Positions 6,912-16,057 of a DNA stretch of 27,324 bases are shown here, piece by piece. The stretch's first letter is position 1; every line of letters starts with the position of its first letter. A program made the position numbers and the translations under genes. The stretch spans positions 1 to 27,324 of the forward strand of contig JBDTDR010000132.1 in NCBI GenBank assembly GCA_039922955.1, given 5' to 3'. Source of the DNA: Tumulicola sp039922955 (GTDB lineage: Bacteria; Vulcanimicrobiota; Vulcanimicrobiia; Vulcanimicrobiales; Vulcanimicrobiaceae). The notes under the pieces are model-generated. The model searched no databases. It saw only the letters and a program-made list of their open reading frames with translations, and was not told the DNA's origin.

Positions 6912-6920
6912 ATTATAGCA
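6912..6920 (-). promoter_or_regulatory. Extended -10 promoter (TGCTATAAT) giving a leaderless mRNA
   Basis: The minus strand has a perfect TATAAT preceded by TGC. The box ends 7 nt before the ATG at 6904, so the predicted transcription start coincides with the start codon. There is no ribosome binding site in the 7-nt gap. This is the best promoter match in the window and drives the 49-aa and DUF4126 genes. Confidence 0.75.
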
Positions 6921-6967
6921 GATTGAAATGGGGGACGGCGGCGTCGCCGTAGAACCGTCAGCCGGCA

Positions 6968-8631
<1,664 letters not shown>

Positions 8632-8635
<4 letters not shown>

Positions 8636-9453
8636 CCCGCGCAGTAACTTTCGCGGCGCTGGCGTTATCGCTCGTCGCCGCGGCGCCGGCTACACCGGTC
8701 GCCCCGCATGCGTTACACGTGACGATCGTCGTCATGGAAAATCGCGATAACGAGCGGGTCGTCGGAAACGCGCAAGCTCCGTATTTTAACGGCACGCTCC
8801 TCTCGCAGGGCGTGCTGCTCGCGAACAGCCACGCGGTGACTCATCCGAGCGAGCCCAACTATCTCGCGCTGTTCTCCGGCTCGACGCAGGGCCTGACCAG
8901 CGACCGCTGCCCGGTCTCGTACGCTTCGGCCAATCTCGCCTCGGAACTCATCGCCGCCGGAAAAACGTTTGCCGGGTATTCGGAATCGATGCCGTACGAC
9001 GGCTACCGCGGCTGCTGGACGATCGCTTACGCTCGCAAACATAACCCCTGGGCCGACTTCAGCAACGTCCCCATTTCGAGCAATCGAGTGTATCGCGGGC
9101 TTCCGGCCGCCGTGCCGTCGGTGATGTGGATCGTTCCGAACATGTGCAACGACATGCACGACTGTCCGACGCGCGTCGGCGATACGTGGCTGTCAAAAAA
9201 CTTGCCGCCGATTATTGCGTGGAATGCGAAGAACGACGGCCTGCTAATCGTGACGTGGGACGAAGCCGAGCCGGATATCGACGCAACCAATCGCATACCG
9301 ACGTTTCTGGCCGGCCCGATGATTCGCCCGGGCGCCGGCTCGGCGCAGACGATCGATCACTACGGCGTGCTTCGTACGATCGAACGGATCTTCGGACTGC
9401 CGTGCATCGCGCAGGACTGTCGCGCGGCATCCATTACCGGGGTTTGGCGGTAG
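8632..9453 (+). CDS. Secreted phosphoesterase (PF04185, phospholipase C / acid phosphatase-like)
   Basis: The 273-residue protein has a signal peptide (about 1-20). Motifs of the PF04185 phosphoesterase family are visible: VVMENRDN with E36-N37, HPSEPNYLALFSG (71-83), VPNMCNDMHDC (168-178), WDEAEPD with D210-E211, and H243 in TIDHYGVLRTIE. These acidic and His residues bind the metal and phosphate in the alkaline-phosphatase superfamily. Family members act outside the cytoplasm on phosphomonoesters or phospholipids; substrate not determinable here. The ATG overlaps the ettA stop by 4 nt, so translation is coupled, although no functional link to EttA is apparent. The last 20 nt overlap the convergent MFS gene. 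Confidence 0.88.
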
Positions 9454-10939
9454 CGCCGCCGAGGGTCGCCGCCGCGGCGAGCGCCGATGCCGCGGTCAAC
9501 AGCGCGCAGGCAAAGGCGACGACGCGAAACCCGTCGAGATACGCGGCTCGAACGACGATTTGCTCCTGCGGATCGTGCAACTGCGCGCCGGCCATCGCGC
9601 TGCGCTGCGCGTTGACGTCGGCGCGCTGCGTCGCCGAAAGCCGAGCGCGGTCCATCCGCGCGTCCAGCCGCGCGCCGAAAGCGGCGGTCAGCCCGGCGCC
9701 GAGAACGGCGATCGCCAGCAGCCCGGCGATCCGCGACACGGCATTGTTGATTCCCGAAGCGAGGCCGACGTTGTGCTCGGGCACCGAATCGATCAGCGTG
9801 GTCGTGAGCGGGGCGACCGTGAAGCCCATGCCGATGCCGATCAGGACCACGCTCGGGAAGACGCCGCTCCAATAGTGGAGATCCGGCAGCACGGCAAACG
9901 CGGCGAATCCAAGTGCGGTCACGACTGGGCCCGTGACCAGCATCGCGCGCCGGCCGAGGCGATAGACGAGGCCGCCCGAGTATCGCGATAGGAGTACGAG
10001 CAGCGCGAGGAACGGCAACATCGCAAACCCGGTTACCGTCGCGCTATAGCCGTTTACCTGGATCATGACAAACGGCAGAAAGAAGAAGAGACCCGACAGC
10101 GCGCCGTAGAGCAAGAACGTGATGATGTTGATCCCGCTGAAAACGCGATTGGCGAAAAGAGCGAACGGAAGGATCGGATTGGCAATCCGGCGTTCGAGCG
10201 CGACGAAGCCGCCGAGGGCTAGCACTCCGAACGCCAGCGCACCGGCGGTGCGCGGATTCCAGCCTTCGAGCCCGCTGACGACGAATGCGTAGACGATTGC
10301 GCCCAGACCCAAGGTGATCAGCAGCGAGCCCAAAAGGTCGATCGGTCCGCGCGCCGACTCGTCGCGGCTCTCGCGCATGTGGCGCAGCGCGATCGCGACC
10401 ACCGCAATCGCGATCGGGATGTTGATGAAGAAAATCCAGCGCCAGCCCAGATGATCGACGATCGTGCCGCCGGCGACCGGACCGATCGCGCCCGCGACGG
10501 CCGTCAGACCCGACCAGGTACCGATTGCGCGGCCGCGAGCCGGGCCTTCGAACGACGCCCCGAGCAGCGCCAGGCTCGCCGGAGCCAGCATCGTGCCGCC
10601 GGCGCCCTGCAATACGCGGGCGGCGATCAGCGCGGGCATCGAGGGAGCGATGCCGCAAAGAATCGATCCGACCGCGAAGACCGCCACGCCGGCGACGAAC
10701 AGCCGCTTTCGCCCGTACCGGTCGCCGAGCGCGCCGCACAGCAGCATGAGCGCGCCGAGCACGAGCGTGTAGCCCTCGATAACCCATTGCGCGTCGAACG
10801 TGGTCGCACGGAATCCGGTCTGGATGATCGGAAGCGCGATCGAAACGACGGTACCGTCGATAAAGACCAGGCTCGAGCCGAGCACCGTCGCGGCCACGAT
10901 CCAGCTCCCCGAGACCTTCTCGATCCGCTCCACCGGCAA
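9434..10939 (-). CDS. MFS drug/proton exporter, DHA2 family (EmrB/QacA type, 14 TM)
   Basis: The 501-residue membrane protein starts with a short cytosolic tail and TM1 ending in the DHA2 motif FIDGTVVSIALP. It has motif A GDRYGRKR after TM2, motif C-like GPVAGGTIVDHLGWRW in TM5 (GWRWIFFINIPI is highly typical), and enough hydrophobic segments for 14 helices. Family role: proton-driven export of hydrophobic drugs, dyes or metabolites. The start is uncertain: TTG 10939 gives the full frame and GTG two codons later is an alternative; neither has a clear ribosome binding site. It is divergent from the Tat subunit gene at 11005 with 65 nt between, and converges on the phosphoesterase with 20 nt of coding overlap. 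Confidence 0.92.
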   Translation of the reverse strand: MPVERIEKVSGSWIVAATVLGSSLVFIDGTVVSIALPIIQTGFRATTFDAQWVIEGYTLVLGALMLLCGALGDRYGRKRLFVAGVAVFAVGSILCGIAPSMPALIAARVLQGAGGTMLAPASLALLGASFEGPARGRAIGTWSGLTAVAGAIGPVAGGTIVDHLGWRWIFFINIPIAIAVVAIALRHMRESRDESARGPIDLLGSLLITLGLGAIVYAFVVSGLEGWNPRTAGALAFGVLALGGFVALERRIANPILPFALFANRVFSGINIITFLLYGALSGLFFFLPFVMIQVNGYSATVTGFAMLPFLALLVLLSRYSGGLVYRLGRRAMLVTGPVVTALGFAAFAVLPDLHYWSGVFPSVVLIGIGMGFTVAPLTTTLIDSVPEHNVGLASGINNAVSRIAGLLAIAVLGAGLTAAFGARLDARMDRARLSATQRADVNAQRSAMAGAQLHDPQEQIVVRAAYLDGFRVVAFACALLTAASALAAAATLGGATAKPR

Positions 10940-11004
10940 CGCTTTCGCCGCGCACCCTTGACCTCCACTAGCAAACGCGACGCGCGCGACGAAAAGCGCC
11001 CAGC

Positions 11005-11547
11005 ATGCCTCCGATTACGCGACGCGAGCTCGTCCAGACCGGCGCAGCCGGCGTTGCGCTGCTGGCGCTCGCGAATTGCGCGCGATCGACGACGCCCGCC
11101 CGGCCGCCGTTCGACGATCCGCGTTACGCCTATCGCGCGCTCGCCGGCGGAGATCGAGAGCTGCTCGCGGCGGTCGCGAGCGCGCTGTTGGCCGGCAGCC
11201 TGCCGGCCGATCCCGCCGCCTACGCCGCGGCGCTGGTGAGAACGGTTCGCGGGGTTGACGTTGCGGTCTCCGGTTTGCCGCCCGCGGTTAGGGCGGAGGT
11301 GCATCAGCTCTTCGGCCTGCTGGAGTTTGCGCCGACGCGCGGGTTCGCGGCCGGCATCTGGAGTTCGTGGGGGGATGCGAGCCCGCGCGACGTGGCGGAT
11401 TTTCTCACCCACTGGCGTTTTAGCGGCGTCGCGCTCTTCCGAAGCGGATATCAAGCGCTGCATCAACTCGTGATGGCGGCGTGGTACGGAAATCCCAGCT
11501 CGTGGGCGCGGATCGGGTATCCCGGACCGCCGGCAGTTTCGGAATGA
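11005..11547 (+). CDS. Tat-signal subunit of a GMC dehydrogenase (gluconate 2-dehydrogenase subunit 3-like)
   Basis: The 180-residue protein begins TRRELVQTGAAGVALLALANCA, a twin-arginine signal with a cysteine at its end that might be lipidated. The mature part is helical (ELLAAVASALLAG, then ADPAAYAAALVRTV, then VHQLFGLLEF, then YQALHQLVMAAWYGNPSSWARIGYP), matching the pattern of the small PF13618-like subunit of gluconate/sorbitol/glucose dehydrogenases. Known role: carries the FAD-containing large subunit across the membrane through the Tat system and stabilises it. The ATGA overlap with the following GMC oxidoreductase gene supports a heterodimer. Assignment rests on context as much as on sequence. 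Confidence 0.75.
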   Translation: MPPITRRELVQTGAAGVALLALANCARSTTPARPPFDDPRYAYRALAGGDRELLAAVASALLAGSLPADPAAYAAALVRTVRGVDVAVSGLPPAVRAEVHQLFGLLEFAPTRGFAAGIWSSWGDASPRDVADFLTHWRFSGVALFRSGYQALHQLVMAAWYGNPSSWARIGYPGPPAVSE

Positions 11548-13172
11548 CGAGTGCCGACCCGATCGTCGCCGGCCTGAAACGCGGCTGGGCCGTGCACGAC
11601 GCATCCAAGCTCGAGCGCGATCTGCACCTGGAAGCCGACGTCGCGATCGTTGGAACCGGCGCGGGCGGCGGCACCGCCGCCGAAATTCTCAGCGCCGCCG
11701 GTCTGCGCGTCGTGATGATCGAGGAGGGCCCGCTGCGTAGCTCGAGCGACTTTCACATGCTCGAGCGCGAAGCGTATCCGCAGCTCTATCAAGAGTCGGC
11801 CGCGCGGCAGACGGAAGACAAAGCGATCACGATCCTGCAAGGACGCGCCGTCGGCGGATCTACAACGGTCAACTGGACGAGCAGTTTTCGAACGCCCGTG
11901 GCTACCCTCGCACATTGGCGCGACCGGTACGGCCTGGCCGAATTCACGCCGGAACTGCTCGGGCCGTGGTTCGAACGGATGGAACGCCGGCTCGACATTC
12001 TTGCCTGGGCGCTTCCTCCAAACGAGAACAACGCGGTTCTCAGGCGCGGTGCGGCCAAACTCGGCATTCCGACGGCGGTGGTTCCGCGCAACGTCAAGGG
12101 CTGCGCGAATCTTGGGTATTGCGGGCTGGGCTGCCCGACCAATGCGAAACAGTCGATGTTGGTCACGACGATTCCGGCGGCACTCGACCGCGGCGCCGTG
12201 CTCGTACACCACGCACGCGCCGAACGCTTCTCGCTGCGGGGCGACAACGTGTCGGGTTTAGTTTGCAGTGCGTTGGACGCCGGCGACCAGGCGAACTCCG
12301 GGCGCGCGGTTACGGTCACCGCGAAGGCGTACGTGGCCGCTGCCGGGGGAATCGGCACGCCCGCGCTGTTGCTGCGCAGCCGCGTTCCCAATCCCCATCG
12401 CCGCCTCGGCACGCGAACCTTTCTTCATCCGGTCGTGCTGACCGCGGCCGAGATGCCGGAAGTCGTCAACGCCTTCGCCGGCGCGCCGCAGTCGGTCTAT
12501 TCCGATCACTTTTTGTCCACGCAGGCGCTCGACGGTCCGGTCGGATTCAAGCTTGAGGTGCCGCCGGTCCATCCGTTGCTAATGTCGGTGACGATGCCGG
12601 GTTTCGGCGCGACCGGAGCGCGCCTCATGGCGGATCTTCCGCACACGCAGGTGATCATCGCACTCATGCGGGACGGATTCCACGACCAGAGTCAAGGCGG
12701 CTCGGTCGAACTCAAGCACGATCGCGCACCGGCCTTGCGTTATCCGATTACGGAGTACGTATGGGACGGTATGCGCCGCGCGTTCTTGACGATGGCCGAG
12801 ATCCAGTTTGCCGCCGGCGCCAACACGGTGCTGCCGGTGCACGAGTCGGCGCGGCCGTATGCGTCTTGGAACGAGGCGCGCGAAGCGATCGCCGCGCTTC
12901 CGATGGAAATTCTGCTCACCCGTGTCGTGAGTGCGCACGTGATGGGCGGCTGCGCCATGGGAACCGACGGCCGCACGTCGGTGGTCGGCGGGAACGGACG
13001 TCATCACGTTTTGGGCAATCTGTACGTGTTCGACGGCTCCATCTTTCCGACGAGCTTGGGCGTCAATCCGCAGCTCTCGATCTACGCCATCGTCGCCCGC
13101 ATGGCCAACGCGCTGGCGCAAGCGCTGGTAGGCGTCTCGGAGCGCCCGCACAGGGCGCGGGTCGGACCGTAG
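11544..13172 (+). CDS. GMC-family FAD-dependent oxidoreductase (dehydrogenase large subunit)
   Basis: The 542-residue protein has the Rossmann FAD motif VGTGAGGGT (36-44), the GMC N-terminal signature GRAVGGSTTVNW (100-111), and C-terminal catalytic residues H465 (SAHVMGGCAMG) and N508 (GVNPQLSIYA). Family reaction: oxidation of a primary or secondary alcohol or sugar hydroxyl, with electrons leaving by an acceptor chain. Three cysteines (C187, C193, C197 in GCANLGYCGLGCPTNAKQS) recall the Cys-rich loop of long-chain alcohol oxidases and the iron-sulfur site of bacterial FAD glucose dehydrogenase. It has no signal peptide of its own, fitting co-export with the Tat subunit. I chose ATG 11544 (4-nt overlap) over an upstream in-frame GTG at 11481, which lies deep in the preceding gene. 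Confidence 0.9.
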   Translation: MTSADPIVAGLKRGWAVHDASKLERDLHLEADVAIVGTGAGGGTAAEILSAAGLRVVMIEEGPLRSSSDFHMLEREAYPQLYQESAARQTEDKAITILQGRAVGGSTTVNWTSSFRTPVATLAHWRDRYGLAEFTPELLGPWFERMERRLDILAWALPPNENNAVLRRGAAKLGIPTAVVPRNVKGCANLGYCGLGCPTNAKQSMLVTTIPAALDRGAVLVHHARAERFSLRGDNVSGLVCSALDAGDQANSGRAVTVTAKAYVAAAGGIGTPALLLRSRVPNPHRRLGTRTFLHPVVLTAAEMPEVVNAFAGAPQSVYSDHFLSTQALDGPVGFKLEVPPVHPLLMSVTMPGFGATGARLMADLPHTQVIIALMRDGFHDQSQGGSVELKHDRAPALRYPITEYVWDGMRRAFLTMAEIQFAAGANTVLPVHESARPYASWNEAREAIAALPMEILLTRVVSAHVMGGCAMGTDGRTSVVGGNGRHHVLGNLYVFDGSIFPTSLGVNPQLSIYAIVARMANALAQALVGVSERPHRARVGP

Positions 13173-13185
13173 CCAAGACGACCCG

Positions 13186-13356
13186 ATGGAACAATCGCTC
13201 GTTCACCTAGCCGCCACGGCCGCCTGGTTTTTCGTGATCGTTTTCATCTTCGCGCTGATCGGGGTTTACGCCACGATTCATTGGATAGTGAACCTGGTTC
13301 GACGCGGCGCATCCGCCGTCGAAAGCGGCGTCGGATCGATCGAACGAAAACTCTAA
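13186..13356 (+). CDS. 56-aa single-pass membrane protein at the end of the GMC operon
   Basis: ATG 13186 to TAA 13356 encodes 56 residues: a short N-terminus, one long hydrophobic helix (about 9-37, including WFFVIVFIFALIGVYATIHW), then a basic and amphipathic tail (VRRGASAVESGVGSIERKL). It begins 13 nt after the GMC stop, so it is probably the third gene of that operon. The frame ends 3 nt before the stop of the convergent GNAT gene. A role as a membrane anchor or in electron transfer for the dehydrogenase is conceivable, but no redox motif is present. No family recognised. Confidence 0.6.
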   Translation: MEQSLVHLAATAAWFFVIVFIFALIGVYATIHWIVNLVRRGASAVESGVGSIERKL

Positions 13357-13359
13357 GGG

Positions 13360-14178
13360 CTAAAAAATTATCGTTTGAAAATCGGAGACGTGATCGAAGC
13401 CGACGCGGCGATAAAGCGCTATTGCTGCGGTGTTGAAGTCGTTCACGTAGAGTGAAAGCGTTGGCGACGACGCGTCGAGCAACTCGTCGCAAATGGCTGC
13501 CAGCGATGCGGTCGCAAACCCCTTACCGCGAAGGTCGGGCGGCGTCCACACGCCTTGCAGTTGCGCCGTCTGCCGGCACCAAGGGCCGACGCTGCAGAAG
13601 AAGCACAGCCGGCCACCCGACTCGCCGACCCACCAGTCACCCCGGTCGATCATGTGACGAAGGTTCGGGATGAAATCGGGTGAAGAGCGGCGCGGGTCGT
13701 ACGCAAGTTCGTGTTCGATCATCTGTGCCGAACTGTCGGCAACTGCCGTCCATTCATCCGGGCGAGCGCGGCGTACGGCGACGGCGCGCTGGTAAGGGTG
13801 AAGGCGATCGCGATCGATTGCCATCACGAGCTGGCGTTCGCGAACGAGGCGCGGGCGAACGTGCCGGTCTCGAACCAGGTCCCAGAACGCTTTTACGGTC
13901 GCGCGCGGTCCGACGATCATGCGCTCGCCGTGGTGACGTTTAGCGCGTTCTGCAAACGCGCCGAGCGCTTCGGCATCCGACGCTAACACGATTTGCCGAC
14001 CAAAATATGCAATGCCGCGTACGCGATCGCCGTCGGTCGCAACGAAGATCAGGGTACGCGTCGCCGGCGCACGATCGAAAAGGACGAGATACGTGATGAA
14101 GACGTTGTCGTACGGCGCCTGCGAGAGGTAATTCAGCACGGCGCGCTCCATCGGGGGCGAGATGCGCTCGACGAGCAT
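13360..14178 (-). CDS. GNAT-family N-acetyltransferase with an N-terminal DUF4081-like domain
   Basis: The 272-residue protein has a C-terminal GNAT domain (about 135-272) with the acetyl-CoA pyrophosphate-binding loop LRGKGFATASL (216-226; R-G-K-G-F-A fits Q/R-x-x-G-x-G/A). It ends with the YVNDFNTAAIALYRRVGF segment typical of strands beta5 and beta6. The N-terminal half (NYLSQAPYDNVFITYLVLF, then GIAYFGRQIVLASD) resembles a degenerate GNAT-like domain, DUF4081. The same frame is open much further upstream, but that part lies inside the anti-sigma gene in another frame and is Arg-rich shadow. ATG 14178 is 17 nt after the anti-sigma stop, so it is the third gene of the sigma operon. The acetyl acceptor is unknown. 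Confidence 0.85.
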   Translation of the reverse strand: MLVERISPPMERAVLNYLSQAPYDNVFITYLVLFDRAPATRTLIFVATDGDRVRGIAYFGRQIVLASDAEALGAFAERAKRHHGERMIVGPRATVKAFWDLVRDRHVRPRLVRERQLVMAIDRDRLHPYQRAVAVRRARPDEWTAVADSSAQMIEHELAYDPRRSSPDFIPNLRHMIDRGDWWVGESGGRLCFFCSVGPWCRQTAQLQGVWTPPDLRGKGFATASLAAICDELLDASSPTLSLYVNDFNTAAIALYRRVGFDHVSDFQTIIF

Positions 14179-14195
14179 GCGGCTGACGGGCGTCC

Positions 14196-14996
14196 CTACG
14201 TTAGCGGAACGACGAGAATCGGTTTGGTCGTCGGCTGTTTGCTGCCGCCTTCGGGCTCGAGGCTTACGGCAATTACGGCGGTCGCTCGAGCGTCGGACGG
14301 AAGGGCGATCACGGCGTCGCCGTGCGCGTCCGGCTCGAACGTCAAGGACGGCACCATTTTCTTCGAGCCTTTCGGCAGGGTCCACGCCTGATACACCTTT
14401 CCGCGCGGCGGTTCGGCAAGGTCGTGCATCGCAATGTACGCGCGGCTGCCGCGCGTCACCACGTCGGCGTTGCCCTGCACGTAGTGCTTTGCGTCGGCGC
14501 CGAGCAGGTCGGAGAGCGTGCTCCGCTCGTCGGTAAGGGTATCCGCTAACGAGCTCGAGCGCTGGGTCGCGCGCGCCAGCTCCTGCTGCGTTTGTTTGAG
14601 TTGGCCCGTCAGCGCGACATTCCACATCGAGGAGACGATCGCGATCGCGATGCAAGCCGCCGCGACCAGATAGGCCGGCCAGATGGTGCCGCGTGCTGCG
14701 GCCGACCGGCGCGGCAGGAGCGTGACCGCCCGCGCCGGGTGCGTCTTTCCCGAGCGAACCATTGCCATGATCCGGGGTTTGAGCAGCGTGCTCGGGCAAG
14801 CGCGAGCGTCGCCGATCGTTTCGGCCGAAAGCCCGATCGCGGTCGCGGCTGGTCTGAGGCTCGCGTATTCTTCCGCACACAGAGTACACGACGCAATGTG
14901 CGCGCGCACGCGGCGAACGTCCCCGGGGGAAAGCGCCCCGAGCGCGTAGACGGCAACGTCGTCGAGCATGTCGTGCGGATCGCTACGTTCGTTCAT
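14196..14996 (-). CDS. Transmembrane zinc-finger anti-sigma factor (RskA-like)
   Basis: The 266-residue protein has an N-terminal ZAS-type domain with H33-x3-C37-x2-C40, preceded by the usual AVYALGALSPGDVRRVRAH helix. One membrane segment (about 104-128) is followed by a coiled-coil-like stretch (LKQTQQELARATQRSSSLAD) and a periplasmic RskA C-terminal domain (about 160-266, with YQAWTLPKGSKKMVPSLTF). Known role: the cytosolic part holds the cognate ECF sigma factor inactive, and periplasmic signals cause release, often by proteolysis. The start overlaps the sigma factor stop (ATGA), which identifies the sigma factor at 14993-15529 as its partner. Confidence 0.92.
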   Translation of the reverse strand: MNERSDPHDMLDDVAVYALGALSPGDVRRVRAHIASCTLCAEEYASLRPAATAIGLSAETIGDARACPSTLLKPRIMAMVRSGKTHPARAVTLLPRRSAAARGTIWPAYLVAAACIAIAIVSSMWNVALTGQLKQTQQELARATQRSSSLADTLTDERSTLSDLLGADAKHYVQGNADVVTRGSRAYIAMHDLAEPPRGKVYQAWTLPKGSKKMVPSLTFEPDAHGDAVIALPSDARATAVIAVSLEPEGGSKQPTTKPILVVPLT

Positions 14997-15529
14997 GCCG
15001 TGACCGTCTCGTCGAGTGCCGTTCGCAATTTTCGCAAACCCGACCGGATTCGCGTTTTGACCGTGCCCAACGGCGTACCCGAGCGGCGCGCGATCTCTGC
15101 GTGGGTGATGCCGCCAAAAAATCCGAGTTCGATCGGTTCGCGTTGTTCGGCCGGAAGAGCGGCGAGCGCGTTGCGGACGCGTTCCGCATCGATGCGCGCG
15201 AAGGCGGTTTCTTCCATGGCTTCACCCTCGGGCAAGCCTTCGGGAAGCTCGATCTCGTTGCGTGCGGCACGACCGCGCAGCACGTCGAGCGCGCGATTGC
15301 GTGTAACGCGTACGATCCATGCCGCAAAGTTACCGCCGCGATAGAGTTCAGGAGAGTTCCACACTTTAAGAAAGACCGTTTGCGTCACGTCTTCGGCCGC
15401 GCTGCTTTCGGCGAGCATACGCAAAGCGACCCCGTACACGAGGCGATGATGCATATCGTAGAGCGATTCGAACGCGTCCGCATCCCGCTCTCGTACCTGT
15501 GCCATCAACATGTCGGCGTCGTGGGTCAC
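14993..15529 (-). CDS. ECF RNA polymerase sigma factor (SigK/RpoE-like)
   Basis: The 178-residue protein has sigma region 2 (about 12-85; FESLYDMHHRLVYGVALRML, then AEDVTQTVFLKVW, then WIVRVTRNRALDVLR) and region 4 (about 118-170; ALAALPAEQREPIELGFFGG, then THAEIARRSGTPLGTVKTRI). It lacks extra domains, as expected of ECF factors. The frame begins at GTG 15529 with GGGAGG directly abutting it, which is too close to serve as its ribosome binding site; ATG at codon 7 (15511) is a serious alternative start. It is the first gene of a three-gene operon with its anti-sigma factor and a GNAT enzyme. A likely autoregulatory promoter lies upstream. Confidence 0.93.
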   Translation of the reverse strand: MTHDADMLMAQVRERDADAFESLYDMHHRLVYGVALRMLAESSAAEDVTQTVFLKVWNSPELYRGGNFAAWIVRVTRNRALDVLRGRAARNEIELPEGLPEGEAMEETAFARIDAERVRNALAALPAEQREPIELGFFGGITHAEIARRSGTPLGTVKTRIRSGLRKLRTALDETVTA

Positions 15530-15541
15530 CTCCCTAGGCTT

Positions 15542-15609
15542 CGCTTCGAAGCGGCCGCGCCCCCGGCCAATCCGTCTCCACTAAACGTCGGCCGAGGCGC
15601 GGTGGATTC
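15542..15609 (-). promoter_or_regulatory. Possible ECF-type promoter and palindrome upstream of the sigma factor gene
   Basis: On the minus strand GAATCC (15609-15604) and CGTTTA (15587-15582) are separated by 16 nt, similar in layout to ECF -35 (GAAC-like) and -10 (CGTT-like) elements. Between this and the gene is a perfect 12-bp palindrome, CGCTTCGAAGCG (15542-15553). Both are suggestive only. Confidence 0.25.
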
Positions 15610-15649
15610 TTTTCCAGGCCCCCCGGCGGCAGACGTCGTAGCCAGCCGG

Positions 15650-16054
15650 ATGGAACCGTTAGAGTTCTTGAAGAGCAAGATCGCCGATTTTCCGGGTTAT
15701 GGCGAGGACGACAGCCGCCGGCGCTCGGACGAACTCGTTCGCTCGTATCTCGGCGAGGCCGTCGCCGGACTCGAAGAACGTTTGGGGCCGCTCGATGCGG
15801 CACTGGGCCAGCGCCTCGGCGACCTGCTGCTCCGAGTCGGGTTCACCAACCAGGCCGCCTACAAAATCTACGAGGACGCCGCCCGCACGAAATCGGATTA
15901 CGATGCGATGGCTGCGGCCGACGCTTTTGCCGTCGAAGTCGCCGATCGCGCCCCGTCCGAGCCCGCAGAACTACCCGCGTTTTTCAACGAGGTTGGTGAA
16001 GCGCTCGACCGGCGCGACGCGACGATGAGCGGCGCGGTCGCGTTCGCGCCGTAA
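15650..16054 (+). CDS. Hypothetical cytoplasmic protein, 134 aa
   Basis: From ATG 15650 the frame encodes an acidic, helix-rich protein (EPLEFLKSKIADFPGYG, then ELVRSYLGEAVAGLEERLG, then RLGDLLLRVGFTNQAAYKIY) without signal peptide or membrane segment. The frame is open back to 15101, but that upstream part is antisense to the sigma factor gene and is discounted. Protein-like composition starts at about 15650; a GTG at 15601-15603 in the same frame is an alternative. It is transcribed divergently from the sigma operon and converges on the FecR gene with a 3-nt gap between stops. I do not recognise a family. Confidence 0.65.
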   Translation: MEPLEFLKSKIADFPGYGEDDSRRRSDELVRSYLGEAVAGLEERLGPLDAALGQRLGDLLLRVGFTNQAAYKIYEDAARTKSDYDAMAAADAFAVEVADRAPSEPAELPAFFNEVGEALDRRDATMSGAVAFAP

Positions 16055-16057
16055 CCA

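Noticed and set aside
6923..6955. TTGAAA and TAGAAC as a promoter for ettA
   Set aside because: The spacing of 21 nt is outside the usual range and the -10 match is weak.
14179..14889. Long open frame continuing upstream of the GNAT start
   Set aside because: It lies within the anti-sigma gene in another frame on the same strand and is Arg-rich with no family features.
15101..15649. Upstream part of the plus-strand frame ending at 16054
   Set aside because: It is antisense to the clear sigma factor gene; protein-like sequence begins only at about 15650.
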